Shown here one piece after another: positions 7,664 through 13,785 of a DNA stretch of 18,306 nucleotides (position 1 is its first letter; the number at the start of each line of letters is the position of its first letter). This DNA is from an uncultured Oscillospiraceae bacterium (GTDB lineage Bacteria; Bacillota; Clostridia; Oscillospirales; Oscillospiraceae): contig CALWWS010000116.1 in assembly GCA_944385305.1 (NCBI GenBank), forward strand, positions 1-18,306, written 5' to 3'. The notes under the pieces are model-generated. The model had not been told where the DNA came from. It did not search any database and saw nothing but the letters and a program-made list of their open reading frames with translations. The position numbers and the translations under genes are program-made.

Positions 7664-8668
7664 TTACAGGGTCAGGCCCAGCTTGGCGGCATTCTTGTAG
7701 TAAACCTTCTCCTTCTCCTCCTCCGTCATGGGGCAGGACTCCAGGTAGGCAATGCACTCCTCCATGTGCTCGAAGGGGTAGTCGGTGCCCAGCATAATAC
7801 TGTCGATGCCGATGGCGGAGCGGGTGCACTCGAAGGCGGGGATGGAGGTGTTGCCGGAGGTGGTGACAAAGATGTTGGTGCCCCAGTAGTCGCCAATCTT
7901 CTTCTTGTTCTTCTGCTTGGGGTTGGGCAGCCAGCTGAAGCGGTTCTCCATGCGCTCCATCAGGAAGGGCAGGGCCTCGCCGAAGTGGCCCAGCACCACC
8001 TTCAGATCGGGGATCTCGTCAAAGATGCCGGAGAGGATCATGCGGATAATGCTGGCCATGGTGTCGATGGTGAAGCCCAGGCCGGGAGCAGCCATGGCGT
8101 AGCCGTACTGGTTGAACTTGGGCTGGTGGGACACAGTGGGGTGCAGGTAGGCAAAGATGCCCAGCTCAGCAACCTTGCGCCACACGGGGCGGAACTGCTC
8201 GTTGTCGGGATCAATGTTGGGGCCGTAGTTGGAGTGGGTCTGCCACATCACGAAGCCGTAGTCCTTCACGCAGTGCTCCAGCTCCTTGACAGCGGCCTCC
8301 ACATCCAGGATGGGCAGGATGGCGGAGCCCAGGAACCGGCCGGGGAACTGCTGGGTCACCTTGTACAGGGCCTCGTTGGCCTTCTGGCAGGCGGGAATGC
8401 TCTCGGCGGGGGGCAGATAGTCGATGCCAGGAGCCAGGGAGATGACGGACTTCTCAATGCCCAGCTCGTCCATGGTCTTCAGGCGCTTCTCGGCAAAGTC
8501 CAGCAGCTCAAAGTAGAACTTGTCCTGGCACATGGAAACGCCCTCCACCCAGTGGATGGTGTTGGTGTCCTTCACCCAGTAGGGGTAATCGCCCTCCTTG
8601 CGGGCCTGCAGGGCCTCTACAGAGCTGATGTCGTAAAAGTGATTCTCCAGGTCAATCTTCTTAATCAC
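7664..8668 (-). CDS. Amidohydrolase-2 family metal-dependent hydrolase or decarboxylase
   Basis: This is a cytoplasmic TIM-barrel enzyme of the amidohydrolase superfamily, related to the ACMSD/gamma-resorcylate decarboxylase group, which includes non-oxidative decarboxylases of aromatic or unsaturated carboxylates as well as hydrolases. It has 334 aa. Likely metal ligands are Glu8 and His10 (DLENHF, the E-x-H version of the usual HxH), His176 (YLHPTVSH) and Asp296 (LGTDYPFEH); His228 (VLGHFGE) is the likely catalytic or second-sphere His. This spacing fits the family well. The start is GTG at 8668, with AAGGAGG 9 nt upstream. It is the last gene of an operon after the symporter and two microproteins, so its substrate may be what the symporter imports. 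The exact substrate and reaction cannot be told from sequence. Confidence 0.85.
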   Translation of the reverse strand: MIKKIDLENHFYDISSVEALQARKEGDYPYWVKDTNTIHWVEGVSMCQDKFYFELLDFAEKRLKTMDELGIEKSVISLAPGIDYLPPAESIPACQKANEALYKVTQQFPGRFLGSAILPILDVEAAVKELEHCVKDYGFVMWQTHSNYGPNIDPDNEQFRPVWRKVAELGIFAYLHPTVSHQPKFNQYGYAMAAPGLGFTIDTMASIIRMILSGIFDEIPDLKVVLGHFGEALPFLMERMENRFSWLPNPKQKNKKKIGDYWGTNIFVTTSGNTSIPAFECTRSAIGIDSIMLGTDYPFEHMEECIAYLESCPMTEEEKEKVYYKNAAKLGLTL

Positions 8669-8720
8669 GATGTACTTCCTCCTTTTTGGCTGTAAATATA
8701 CTCTGTCTTGTCTGACTGTA

Positions 8721-8834
8721 TCAGTTTTTCTTGCCGCCGCGGAAGGCCACGCCCAGAACGATGTAAATCACCGCCACAAGCAGCATGCACGCCATCCAGA
8801 TGGTTTCGTTGGCATTATACATCAGTTGTTCCAT
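8721..8834 (-). CDS. 37-aa single-helix membrane microprotein, putative symporter accessory subunit
   Basis: This is a very short gene. The ATG at 8834 has a perfect site, AAGGAGGT with 6 nt to the start, and this site overlaps the stop codon of the preceding 61-aa gene, a typical coupled arrangement. The 37-aa product begins MEQLMYNANE. It has one hydrophobic helix at about residues 11-31 (TIWMACMLLVAVIYIVLGVA) and ends in a basic tail, RGGKKN, so the C-terminus should face the cytoplasm. Small membrane proteins next to SSS or NSS transporters are known (YjcH with ActP, YhdT with PanF, MetS with MetP), and I recall a named family of tiny symporter accessory proteins but cannot check membership. 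Role as a stabiliser or regulator of the symporter is inference. Confidence 0.8.
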   Translation of the reverse strand: MEQLMYNANETIWMACMLLVAVIYIVLGVAFRGGKKN

Positions 8835-8846
8835 GACGCAACCTCC

Positions 8847-9032
8847 TTACTTTTTTCCGGCCTGGCCGTGGGAGGCCAGGTACTCGTCGATATCAATGCT
8901 GGGATCCACATCATCGTAACGCCACTTTTCACCGTAGTCACGGATAAAGGCGCTGCCCAGCAGCTCACCGCCGATGGTGAGAACGGCGATTACTGCAATA
9001 CCTTGCAGCATCAAACTTGCAAACCACGACAT
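8847..9032 (-). CDS. 61-aa small membrane protein beside the symporter
   Basis: The ATG at 9032 has AGGAGG 7 nt upstream, and the gene starts 19 bp after the symporter stop. The product has one hydrophobic helix at about residues 4-29 (SWFASLMLQGIAVIAVLTIG and onward), followed by a tail of about 32 residues. The tail holds many acidic residues (YDDVDPSIDIDEYLASHG) and ends in KK. I do not recognise a named family. It is clearly translated judging by its site, frame and position between symporter and 37-aa gene. A structural or regulatory partner of the symporter is the simplest reading; a component linking transporter to the cytoplasmic amidohydrolase is another possibility but only speculation. 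Confidence 0.82.
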   Translation of the reverse strand: MSWFASLMLQGIAVIAVLTIGGELLGSAFIRDYGEKWRYDDVDPSIDIDEYLASHGQAGKK

Positions 9033-9051
9033 AACCTTTCCTCCTTTTAAA

Positions 9052-10569
9052 TTATTTGCTCACAAGGCCTTCCAGCTCACAGACCTTGCGCAGGCCCTTC
9101 ATGTAGGCGATTTTGCCGGGGAGGGCGGCGTTGGCAATCAGGCCAACCACAACGGACACGCCGATGGAAATGTATGCCACGCCCACACCCTTCAGGCCGA
9201 GCATCGCCGGCAACGGGGTAAAGGTCCACACCAGAGTGGCAATCCACGCAAGGGCAAAGGTGATACCCGCAGCCTTGGCGCTGCGCTTCCAGAACATACC
9301 GAAGATGCAGTTGAAGAAGATGGGGGCAACCCAGGCAAAGGACCAGTTCACGCCGTTGATGATGTTAGGCAGGAAGGAAGCCATGATGATGGAGATCACG
9401 CTGACGATGAGGATGATCACCTGCGTCACGCGGGTACGCTGCTTGGGGGTAGCGTTGGGGTACTTGGCAATCCAGATGTTGTTGGTAAACAGAGCGCCGC
9501 AGCCCAGAGAGGTCACCGCGAAGGTGGAGAGAATGGCGCCCAGGAAGGCGGCCAGAAGCAGGGCGGTCACCCAGCCGGGGAGGTACTCAACCATGAGCAT
9601 AGCGCCGGCGTTCTTGGCGTTGACGGTGGACAGCTCCATCTGGCCGGTTTCCACCATGTACTTGCCAACCATGCCGATGGCCATGGTCAGCAGGCCAAAC
9701 ACGCCGTTGATGGGACCGGAGAGCCACAGGGCCTTCTTAATGTGGCGCTCGTCCTTGGCGGCCATGGCGGGCTGCAGACCCATCTGGCTGATGCCCTGGG
9801 CAAAGGTGAGGGCCAGGATATTGTTGATGGCAAAGGCGAAGAAGGTGGAGGGGGTGCCCCAGAAGCTCAGAGCCTGGGCCTGGCCGCTGGAGACAAAGTA
9901 CTCGGTAAAGCTGTCCCAGCCGCCGGGTACGATGCCGCCCAGGCAGAGAGCCGCAGCAATCAGAGCGATGTACATAACGACGGAGTTAATGACGTTGACG
10001 GCGCCCATCTCTTTCATGCCGGCCACGATGACATAGGCAATGCCGATGATGCCGCCCACGATGGCGCCCTGGGTAATGCTCAGGGTGCCGCGGGTCAGGG
10101 CGTTGAAGATAATGCCCAGGCCCTGGGTCTCCAGGCTGAGGGTGATGAAGGTCTGCATGGCCAGAACGCCGCAGCAGACAACGCGGATCTTATCGCCGAA
10201 GAGCTTGTACAGCAGCTCAGGCATGGAGGCCACCTTCATGCGGCGGGCCCAGCGGCCGGTGCCCAGGCTGATGGCCACCAGGGGGAACACGGTGGCGATG
10301 GAGAACCAGGCCACCAGGGTGCCCACGTTCCACGCTTGCTCCATGATGCCGAAGATTTTGACGGTGCCCAGCACGCCCAGAGCCAGGGAACAGCCCAGCA
10401 CGGGCCAGGACATCGTGCGGCCTGCGGTGAGGAAGTCGTCATTGTCCGCCGGATGCTCAGCGGCAGCCTTGCGCGCCTTTCTCTCCTTCAGAGTCAGGTA
10501 GAGGGCTACGCCGCCGATGGAGACGACCTCGTACAGCAGAACCACGATCAGGATTAGAGTACTGCTCAT
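9052..10569 (-). CDS. Sodium:solute symporter (SSS family)
   Basis: This inner-membrane secondary transporter has the LeuT-like fold of the SSS family and is expected to import an organic solute with Na+. It has 505 aa from the ATG at 10569, with about thirteen hydrophobic segments. The N-terminal helix is followed by a short charged loop and DFLTAGRTMSWPVLGCSLAL, matching the family's (F/Y)xxAGR block before helix 2. A later hallmark is LAAFLGAILSTFAVTSLGCG, similar to the conserved AAxxAAxxSTxxS segment holding the Na2 site Ser/Thr residues. The frame is open to 10704, but AAGGAGGT lies 9 nt before the 10569 ATG, and the extra 45 residues would run through the promoter and lack membrane character. 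The substrate is not predictable; the amidohydrolase downstream hints at a carboxylate or amide. Confidence 0.93.
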   Translation of the reverse strand: MSSTLILIVVLLYEVVSIGGVALYLTLKERKARKAAAEHPADNDDFLTAGRTMSWPVLGCSLALGVLGTVKIFGIMEQAWNVGTLVAWFSIATVFPLVAISLGTGRWARRMKVASMPELLYKLFGDKIRVVCCGVLAMQTFITLSLETQGLGIIFNALTRGTLSITQGAIVGGIIGIAYVIVAGMKEMGAVNVINSVVMYIALIAAALCLGGIVPGGWDSFTEYFVSSGQAQALSFWGTPSTFFAFAINNILALTFAQGISQMGLQPAMAAKDERHIKKALWLSGPINGVFGLLTMAIGMVGKYMVETGQMELSTVNAKNAGAMLMVEYLPGWVTALLLAAFLGAILSTFAVTSLGCGALFTNNIWIAKYPNATPKQRTRVTQVIILIVSVISIIMASFLPNIINGVNWSFAWVAPIFFNCIFGMFWKRSAKAAGITFALAWIATLVWTFTPLPAMLGLKGVGVAYISIGVSVVVGLIANAALPGKIAYMKGLRKVCELEGLVSK

Positions 10570-10629
10570 GCGAATTTTACCTCCTTGCTTTTCTCTCTCT
10601 GTCTTGTGAACTTCACACTCGACGGGTCT

Positions 10630-10658
10630 ATTATATCTCCTTCTTTGTATACTTCCGC
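10630..10658 (-). promoter_or_regulatory. Predicted promoter of the symporter operon: perfect -10, poor -35
   Basis: A perfect TATAAT (10635-10630) lies about 60 bp before the symporter ATG. The hexamer 17 bp upstream of it is GCGGAA, which barely resembles TTGACA. A perfect -10 with a poor -35 is typical of promoters that need an activator, and two palindromes lie upstream. Confidence 0.6.
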
Positions 10659-10699
10659 CAATTGCAATACATTTCAGTGCATATTTTTTATCATTTAAA

Positions 10700-10715
10700 T
10701 GCAAAGCTCTTTGCT
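10700..10715. promoter_or_regulatory. Putative operator 2 for the neighbouring Crp/Fnr regulator
   Basis: The 16-bp near-palindrome TGCAAAGCTCTTTGCT has GCAAA and TTTGC half-sites around four bases. Its centre is about 85 bp upstream of the predicted symporter transcription start. It lies 22 bp, two DNA turns, from an almost identical site. Assignment to the Crp/Fnr protein is inferred from adjacency and from the twofold symmetry expected of such dimers. Confidence 0.6.
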
Positions 10716-10721
10716 TTTAAT

Positions 10722-10737
10722 TGCAAAGTATTTTGCA
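10722..10737. promoter_or_regulatory. Putative operator 1 for the neighbouring Crp/Fnr regulator
   Basis: TGCAAAGTATTTTGCA has TGCAAA and TTTGCA arms around four bases, a perfect 6-bp dyad. Centre-to-centre distance to the second site is 22 bp, so two dimers would bind on the same DNA face. It sits directly after the regulator's own terminator, so it belongs to the symporter promoter. Confidence 0.62.
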
Positions 10738-10750
10738 TTTAATTAATAAT

Positions 10751-10776
10751 AAAAGGCTGCGCCCCCTGGCGCAGCC
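10751..10776 (-). terminator. Intrinsic terminator of the Crp/Fnr-family gene
   Basis: A perfect 9-bp stem (10768-10776 with 10755-10763, arms GGCTGCGCC and GGCGCAGCC) with a 4-nt loop is followed in the minus direction by TTTTATTATTAATT. It lies 16 bp after the stop codon. Confidence 0.9.
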
Positions 10777-10792
10777 AATTCCAGAATCTATC

Positions 10793-11482
10793 CTATTTGT
10801 AGGCCTCCTGCTGGAGGGCTTTCAAATCCGTCACAATCAATCCGCCGTAGGTTGTCTTTACGATGTTCTCCTGCTTGAGCTCACTGAGAATCTTGGTAAT
10901 GGTCACCCGGGTGGTCTTGGTAATCCGGGCCAGATCTCCCTGGGAAAGGCCTATCACCGGGTACTCCCCCCGCCGGGTGTGCTTGAGCCGGTACTCGGCC
11001 AGCAGACAGAGAATCTGCTTAACCCGCTTGGTGGTGCCCACGGTGTTCATGCTCAGCTGGCGGATATGACCGCCGGAGATCCGGCCGAACTCCGCCAGAA
11101 ATTCCAGTGCCAGGGTGCTGTCCTGCCGGAGATACTCCAGTACCTCCTCCACGCTGATCACACTCAACGTACACTCCTCCAGGGCCAGGAAGGTACCCAC
11201 CATGGCGTTTTTCCCAAACATAGGCTGGAGGGGAAAGACGCAGTAGTCGCCCAGGATTTCAATCAGGCGCTGTTCCCCATCCTTGTCAATGTAGGTGTAT
11301 TCCACCAATCCATTTTCAATGTAGTACAGATTCCGCGCCCGCTCCCCCTGCTCAACAACAGCCGAGCGGGCGGGCACCGTGATATGCCGCTTGGAGCGAA
11401 AAATCTCACGCCAGCGCTTGAGCATATCCGGATTTGCGTTAAGGCGGAAATCCGGAAATTCCGCAATATAATTTTCCCCCAT
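10793..11482 (-). CDS. Crp/Fnr-family transcriptional regulator
   Basis: This is a dimeric DNA-binding regulator of 229 aa. Residues about 30-115 form the cyclic-nucleotide-binding-like beta-roll (VEQGERARNLYYIENGLVEY, then DKDGEQRLIEILGDY). A long dimer helix follows, at about 118-145. The C-terminal winged helix is LSQGDLARITKTTRVTITKI onward, with the recognition helix near residues 190-203. The Arg-Ser pair that holds the cAMP phosphate in E. coli CRP is not evident, and there is no N-terminal Cys cluster as in Fnr, so the ligand is probably neither cAMP nor an FeS cluster. General layout resembles the CprK type that senses small aromatics, but that is weak inference. It lies directly upstream of the symporter operon with its own terminator and is the best candidate to bind the palindromes there. 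Confidence 0.9.
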   Translation of the reverse strand: MGENYIAEFPDFRLNANPDMLKRWREIFRSKRHITVPARSAVVEQGERARNLYYIENGLVEYTYIDKDGEQRLIEILGDYCVFPLQPMFGKNAMVGTFLALEECTLSVISVEEVLEYLRQDSTLALEFLAEFGRISGGHIRQLSMNTVGTTKRVKQILCLLAEYRLKHTRRGEYPVIGLSQGDLARITKTTRVTITKILSELKQENIVKTTYGGLIVTDLKALQQEAYK

Positions 11483-11608
11483 GCTGAAGTCTCCCCTCTG
11501 TCCCCTCGTGCTTCAACGCTCCTTTGAACACATGTAAACTCTTAGACAGTTTATCACAAAAGCCACCCTCGCGCAAGTCGCCTTCTGGTGCATTTCGTCA
11601 TTTCCCCC

Positions 11609-11624
11609 AGCAAAGCTCTATGAT
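11609..11624. promoter_or_regulatory. Possible autoregulatory operator upstream of the Crp/Fnr gene
   Basis: AGCAAAGCTCTATGAT matches the operator at 10700-10715 (TGCAAAGCTCTTTGCT) at 13 of 16 positions, sharing an unbroken GCAAAGCTCT core. One half-site is degraded. It lies about 127 bp before the regulator's start codon in an AT-rich stretch. Chance similarity cannot be excluded. Confidence 0.4.
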
Positions 11625-11688
11625 TTATTTACATTTTTCAGGGAAAACAAATTATTTTTTGGACACAGCTATGCCATTTGTACCAAAA

Positions 11689-11720
11689 GAGCAGGTCATG
11701 AAATAAATCATGACCTGCTC
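11689..11720. repeat. Perfect 12-bp inverted repeat (terminator-like or operator)
   Basis: Arms GAGCAGGTCATG (11689-11700) and CATGACCTGCTC (11709-11720) flank the AT-only loop AAATAAAT. In the minus direction the stem is followed by TTTT then GG, a short U-run, so it may be a second terminator behind tsf. The long symmetric arms could also bind a dimeric protein. Confidence 0.6.
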
Positions 11721-11863
11721 CAGATAGGTCATTTCTTCTTTGCCACGCCTTGACCGGGTTCCGATAAGTCTCATTTTAGAAATACCTGGAGGCAAACCGG
11801 AAATGGACCACCCCGCCGTCCCCTCCCCTCCTCTTCATAAACCACGCCGTTGTCGCCCACTTC

Positions 11864-11896
11864 AAAAAGCTGAGGCCCGGGGCAATGCCCCGGGCC
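11864..11896 (-). terminator. Intrinsic terminator after tsf
   Basis: A 10-bp GC-only stem (11887-11896 with 11874-11883) with a 3-nt loop is followed in the minus direction by TCAGC and then five Ts (11868-11864). It lies 21 bp after the tsf stop codon. The gap between stem and T-run makes it slightly imperfect. Confidence 0.78.
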
Positions 11897-11917
11897 CTAT
11901 CTTCATCTGAAATTGCT

Positions 11918-12832
11918 TTACTTGGCCAGCTGCTTGGCGATCTCCTCGGCGAAGTTCTCCTGCTTCTTCTCGATGCCCTCGCCCTTCTCAAAGCGCACGG
12001 CGTCCTTCAGCTTGATCTCGCCGCCCAGCTTCTTGGCCACAGAGGCCACATACTGCTCCACGCTCATGGAGTTGTCCTTCACAAACTCCTGCTGGAGCAG
12101 GCAGTTCTCCTTATAGAACTTGCCCAGCTTGCCGGCCACGATGCCCTCCTTCACCTTGTCGGGCTTGTTGGCCATCTTGGGATCGTTCTCCATCTGCACC
12201 AGGAGGATCTTCTTCTCCTCGTCCAGAGTGGCCTGATCCACCTGGCTCTTGTCCAGGAAACGGGGGTTGAGGGCGGCAATCTGCATAGCCAGATCCTTAC
12301 CCACCTCGTTGACCTGCTCGGCAGACAGGCCGGTCTCCAGGTTCACCAGCACACCGATCTTACCGCCGGCGTGGATATAGGGCACGCTGATGCCGTCGCG
12401 GTAGCTGGCAAAGCGGCGCACCTTGATGTTCTCGCCGATGACCAGCACCATCTCCTGCTGCTCCTCCAGCACGGTGCGGCCGTTGCCGTAGGAGGCTGCC
12501 ATCAGAGCGTCCAGGTCGGCAGGGTTCTCCTTGGCCACAACGGCGGCCACACCCTTGACAAAGTCCACAAACTTCTCGTTCTTGCCCACGAAGTCGGTCT
12601 CGGCGTTGACCTCGACCACCACGCCCACACCGTCAATGACGGCGGCATAGGCCATGCCCTCGGCGGCGATGCGGCCGGCCTTCTTCTGGGAGGCGGCCAG
12701 GCCCTTCTCCCGGAGGATCTCCACAGCCTTGTCCATGTTGCCCTCGGCCTCAGTGAGGGCCTTCTTGCAGTCCATCATGCCCACGCCGGTCATCTCGCGC
12801 AGAGCCTGTACGTCCTTAGCAGTGATTGCCAT
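11918..12832 (-). CDS. tsf: Translation elongation factor Ts
   Basis: EF-Ts is the nucleotide exchange factor that recharges EF-Tu with GTP. It has 304 aa. The N-terminal UBA-like domain contains REMTGVGMMDCKKALTEAEG with the conserved Gly-x-x-Asp-Cys-Lys-Lys-Ala core. The core domain has NAETDFVGKNEKFVDF, the contact region to EF-Tu. An upstream in-frame GTG at 12838 would leave only 2 nt to GGAGG, whereas the ATG at 12832 has 8 nt and gives the expected MAITAKDVQALRE start. It follows rpsB after a hairpin with a U-rich tail, so its level may be set by partial read-through. Confidence 0.97.
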   Translation of the reverse strand: MAITAKDVQALREMTGVGMMDCKKALTEAEGNMDKAVEILREKGLAASQKKAGRIAAEGMAYAAVIDGVGVVVEVNAETDFVGKNEKFVDFVKGVAAVVAKENPADLDALMAASYGNGRTVLEEQQEMVLVIGENIKVRRFASYRDGISVPYIHAGGKIGVLVNLETGLSAEQVNEVGKDLAMQIAALNPRFLDKSQVDQATLDEEKKILLVQMENDPKMANKPDKVKEGIVAGKLGKFYKENCLLQQEFVKDNSMSVEQYVASVAKKLGGEIKLKDAVRFEKGEGIEKKQENFAEEIAKQLAK

Positions 12833-12873
12833 AATCACATTCCTCCAAATTCAAACTCATTGGGTACTCACTC

Positions 12874-12910
12874 AAAAAGAAAGAGCGCCCGCCCGCGCGG
12901 GCGGGCGCTC
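12874..12910 (-). terminator. Attenuator-like hairpin between rpsB and tsf
   Basis: A perfect 12-bp stem (12883-12894 with 12899-12910, arms GAGCGCCCGCCC and GGGCGGGCGCTC) around GCGC is followed in the minus direction by TTTCTTTTT. It fits an intrinsic terminator, yet tsf follows with no clear promoter, so it probably acts as a leaky attenuator. An attenuator at the same place is known in the E. coli rpsB-tsf operon. Confidence 0.8.
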
Positions 12911-12936
12911 CTCATAAAATCCTCGGAAAGAAAGCC

Positions 12937-13668
12937 TTACTCAGCAGCGGGCTCTCCGGCCTGCTCAGCCTGCTCGGCAGCATCCTGGCCCTGCTTGCCC
13001 TCCTGGATGGCGTTGGCCATGACGGAGGAGATGAGCTTGATGGCGCGGATGGCGTCGTCGTTGCCGGGGATGACATAATCAATCTCGTCGGGGTCGCAGT
13101 TGGTATCCACGATGGCCACAATGGGAATGTTCAGCTTGCGGGCCTCGTTGATGGCGTTGCGCTCCTTGCGGGGGTCAACCACAAACAGGGCGCCGGGGAG
13201 CTTGCGCATCTCAGTGACGCCGCCCAGGTACTTCTCCAGCTTGGCAATCTCGCCCAGGTGCTTCATAACTTCCTTCTTGGGCAGCATGTCGAAGGTGCCG
13301 TCCTCCTGCATCTTCTTGAGCTGGTTCAGGCGCTCCACGCGGCCGCGCATGGTCTTGAAGTTGGTGAGCATGCCGCCCAGCCAGCGGGCGTTCACAAAGT
13401 ACATGCCAACGCGCTCGGCCTCTTCCTTAATGGCCTCCTGGGCCTGCTTCTTGGTGCCCACAAACAGCAGGGTCTGACCGGACTCGCCCAGGGAGCGGAC
13501 AAAGCTGTAGGCCTCCTCCAGCTTCTTGACGGTCTTCTGCAGGTCAATGATATAGATGCCGTTGCGCTCGGTATAGATATAGGTGGCCATCTTGGGGTTC
13601 CAGCGGCGGGTCTGGTGGCCGAAGTGGACGCCCGCCTCGAGAAGCTGCTTCATAGATACGACTGCCAT
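12937..13668 (-). CDS. rpsB: 30S ribosomal protein S2
   Basis: S2 is a late-assembling protein of the small subunit near the S1 site. It has 243 aa. Recognisable parts are [20 protein letters not shown] at the N-terminus, [15 protein letters not shown] in the middle, and [20 protein letters not shown], followed by [12 protein letters not shown]. The last 20 or so residues form a Gln/Glu/Ala-rich tail ([18 protein letters not shown]) that is variable in the family. AAAGGAGG lies about 9 nt before the ATG. It heads the rpsB-tsf unit, with its own promoter and a leader of about 110 nt. Confidence 0.98.
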   Translation of the reverse strand: MAVVSMKQLLEAGVHFGHQTRRWNPKMATYIYTERNGIYIIDLQKTVKKLEEAYSFVRSLGESGQTLLFVGTKKQAQEAIKEEAERVGMYFVNARWLGGMLTNFKTMRGRVERLNQLKKMQEDGTFDMLPKKEVMKHLGEIAKLEKYLGGVTEMRKLPGALFVVDPRKERNAINEARKLNIPIVAIVDTNCDPDEIDYVIPGNDDAIRAIKLISSVMANAIQEGKQGQDAAEQAEQAGEPAAE

Positions 13669-13779
13669 GGGATAATTCCTCCTTTATTTGTTGATTCCTC
13701 CACCCGGTTCATCCAGGGCCGGCCAACCTCCTTACGGAAGCACCTGGCCCCCCGTCCGCGGGTGTGCGTAATCACATGC
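13669..13779 (-). promoter_or_regulatory. 5' leader of rpsB mRNA, possible autoregulatory region
   Basis: From the predicted start near 13779 the untranslated leader is about 110 nt and GC-rich. It contains an extra GGAGG at about 13728-13732 and several GGCC/CCAGG-type segments that can pair. Ribosomal protein leaders, including those of S2 in some bacteria, often bind the encoded protein. I cannot confirm a known leader family by eye. Confidence 0.35.
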
Positions 13780-13785
13780 TCGGGC

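Larger units (their letters stand above)
11483..11863. other. Gene-poor spacer between the tsf terminator and the Crp/Fnr gene
   Basis: This stretch of about 380 bp has no convincing gene. Its right part (about 11760-11860) is GC-rich and, read on the minus strand, gives an open frame without a proper start that could be a remnant. The middle is AT-rich with a 12-bp inverted repeat and a sequence resembling the operators near the symporter. The left part should hold the regulator's promoter; TTGCGC and TAAACT with 17 bp between them, near 11577-11549, are the best but weak candidates. A 60-codon plus-strand frame here lacks a ribosome binding site. Confidence 0.5.

Noticed and set aside
8974..10557. 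527-codon open frame on the plus strand opposite the symporter
   Set aside because: It has a His/Gly/Asp/Ala-rich composition, no family motif and no ribosome binding site, and lies antisense to a convincing symporter gene.
10663..10678. A third TGCAA half-site near the symporter -35 region
   Set aside because: Only 9 of 16 bases match the palindromes, and it is 37 bp from the nearest site, out of helical phase; kept out of the operator list.
11524..11706. 60-codon plus-strand frame in the spacer upstream of the Crp/Fnr gene
   Set aside because: No ribosome binding site, no homology recognised, and it runs across the inverted repeat and the AT-rich promoter region.
11730..11732. ATG on the minus strand that could open a 26-codon frame through the 12-bp inverted repeat
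   Set aside because: Only a weak purine stretch upstream, and the frame is mostly the palindrome itself; no family resemblance.
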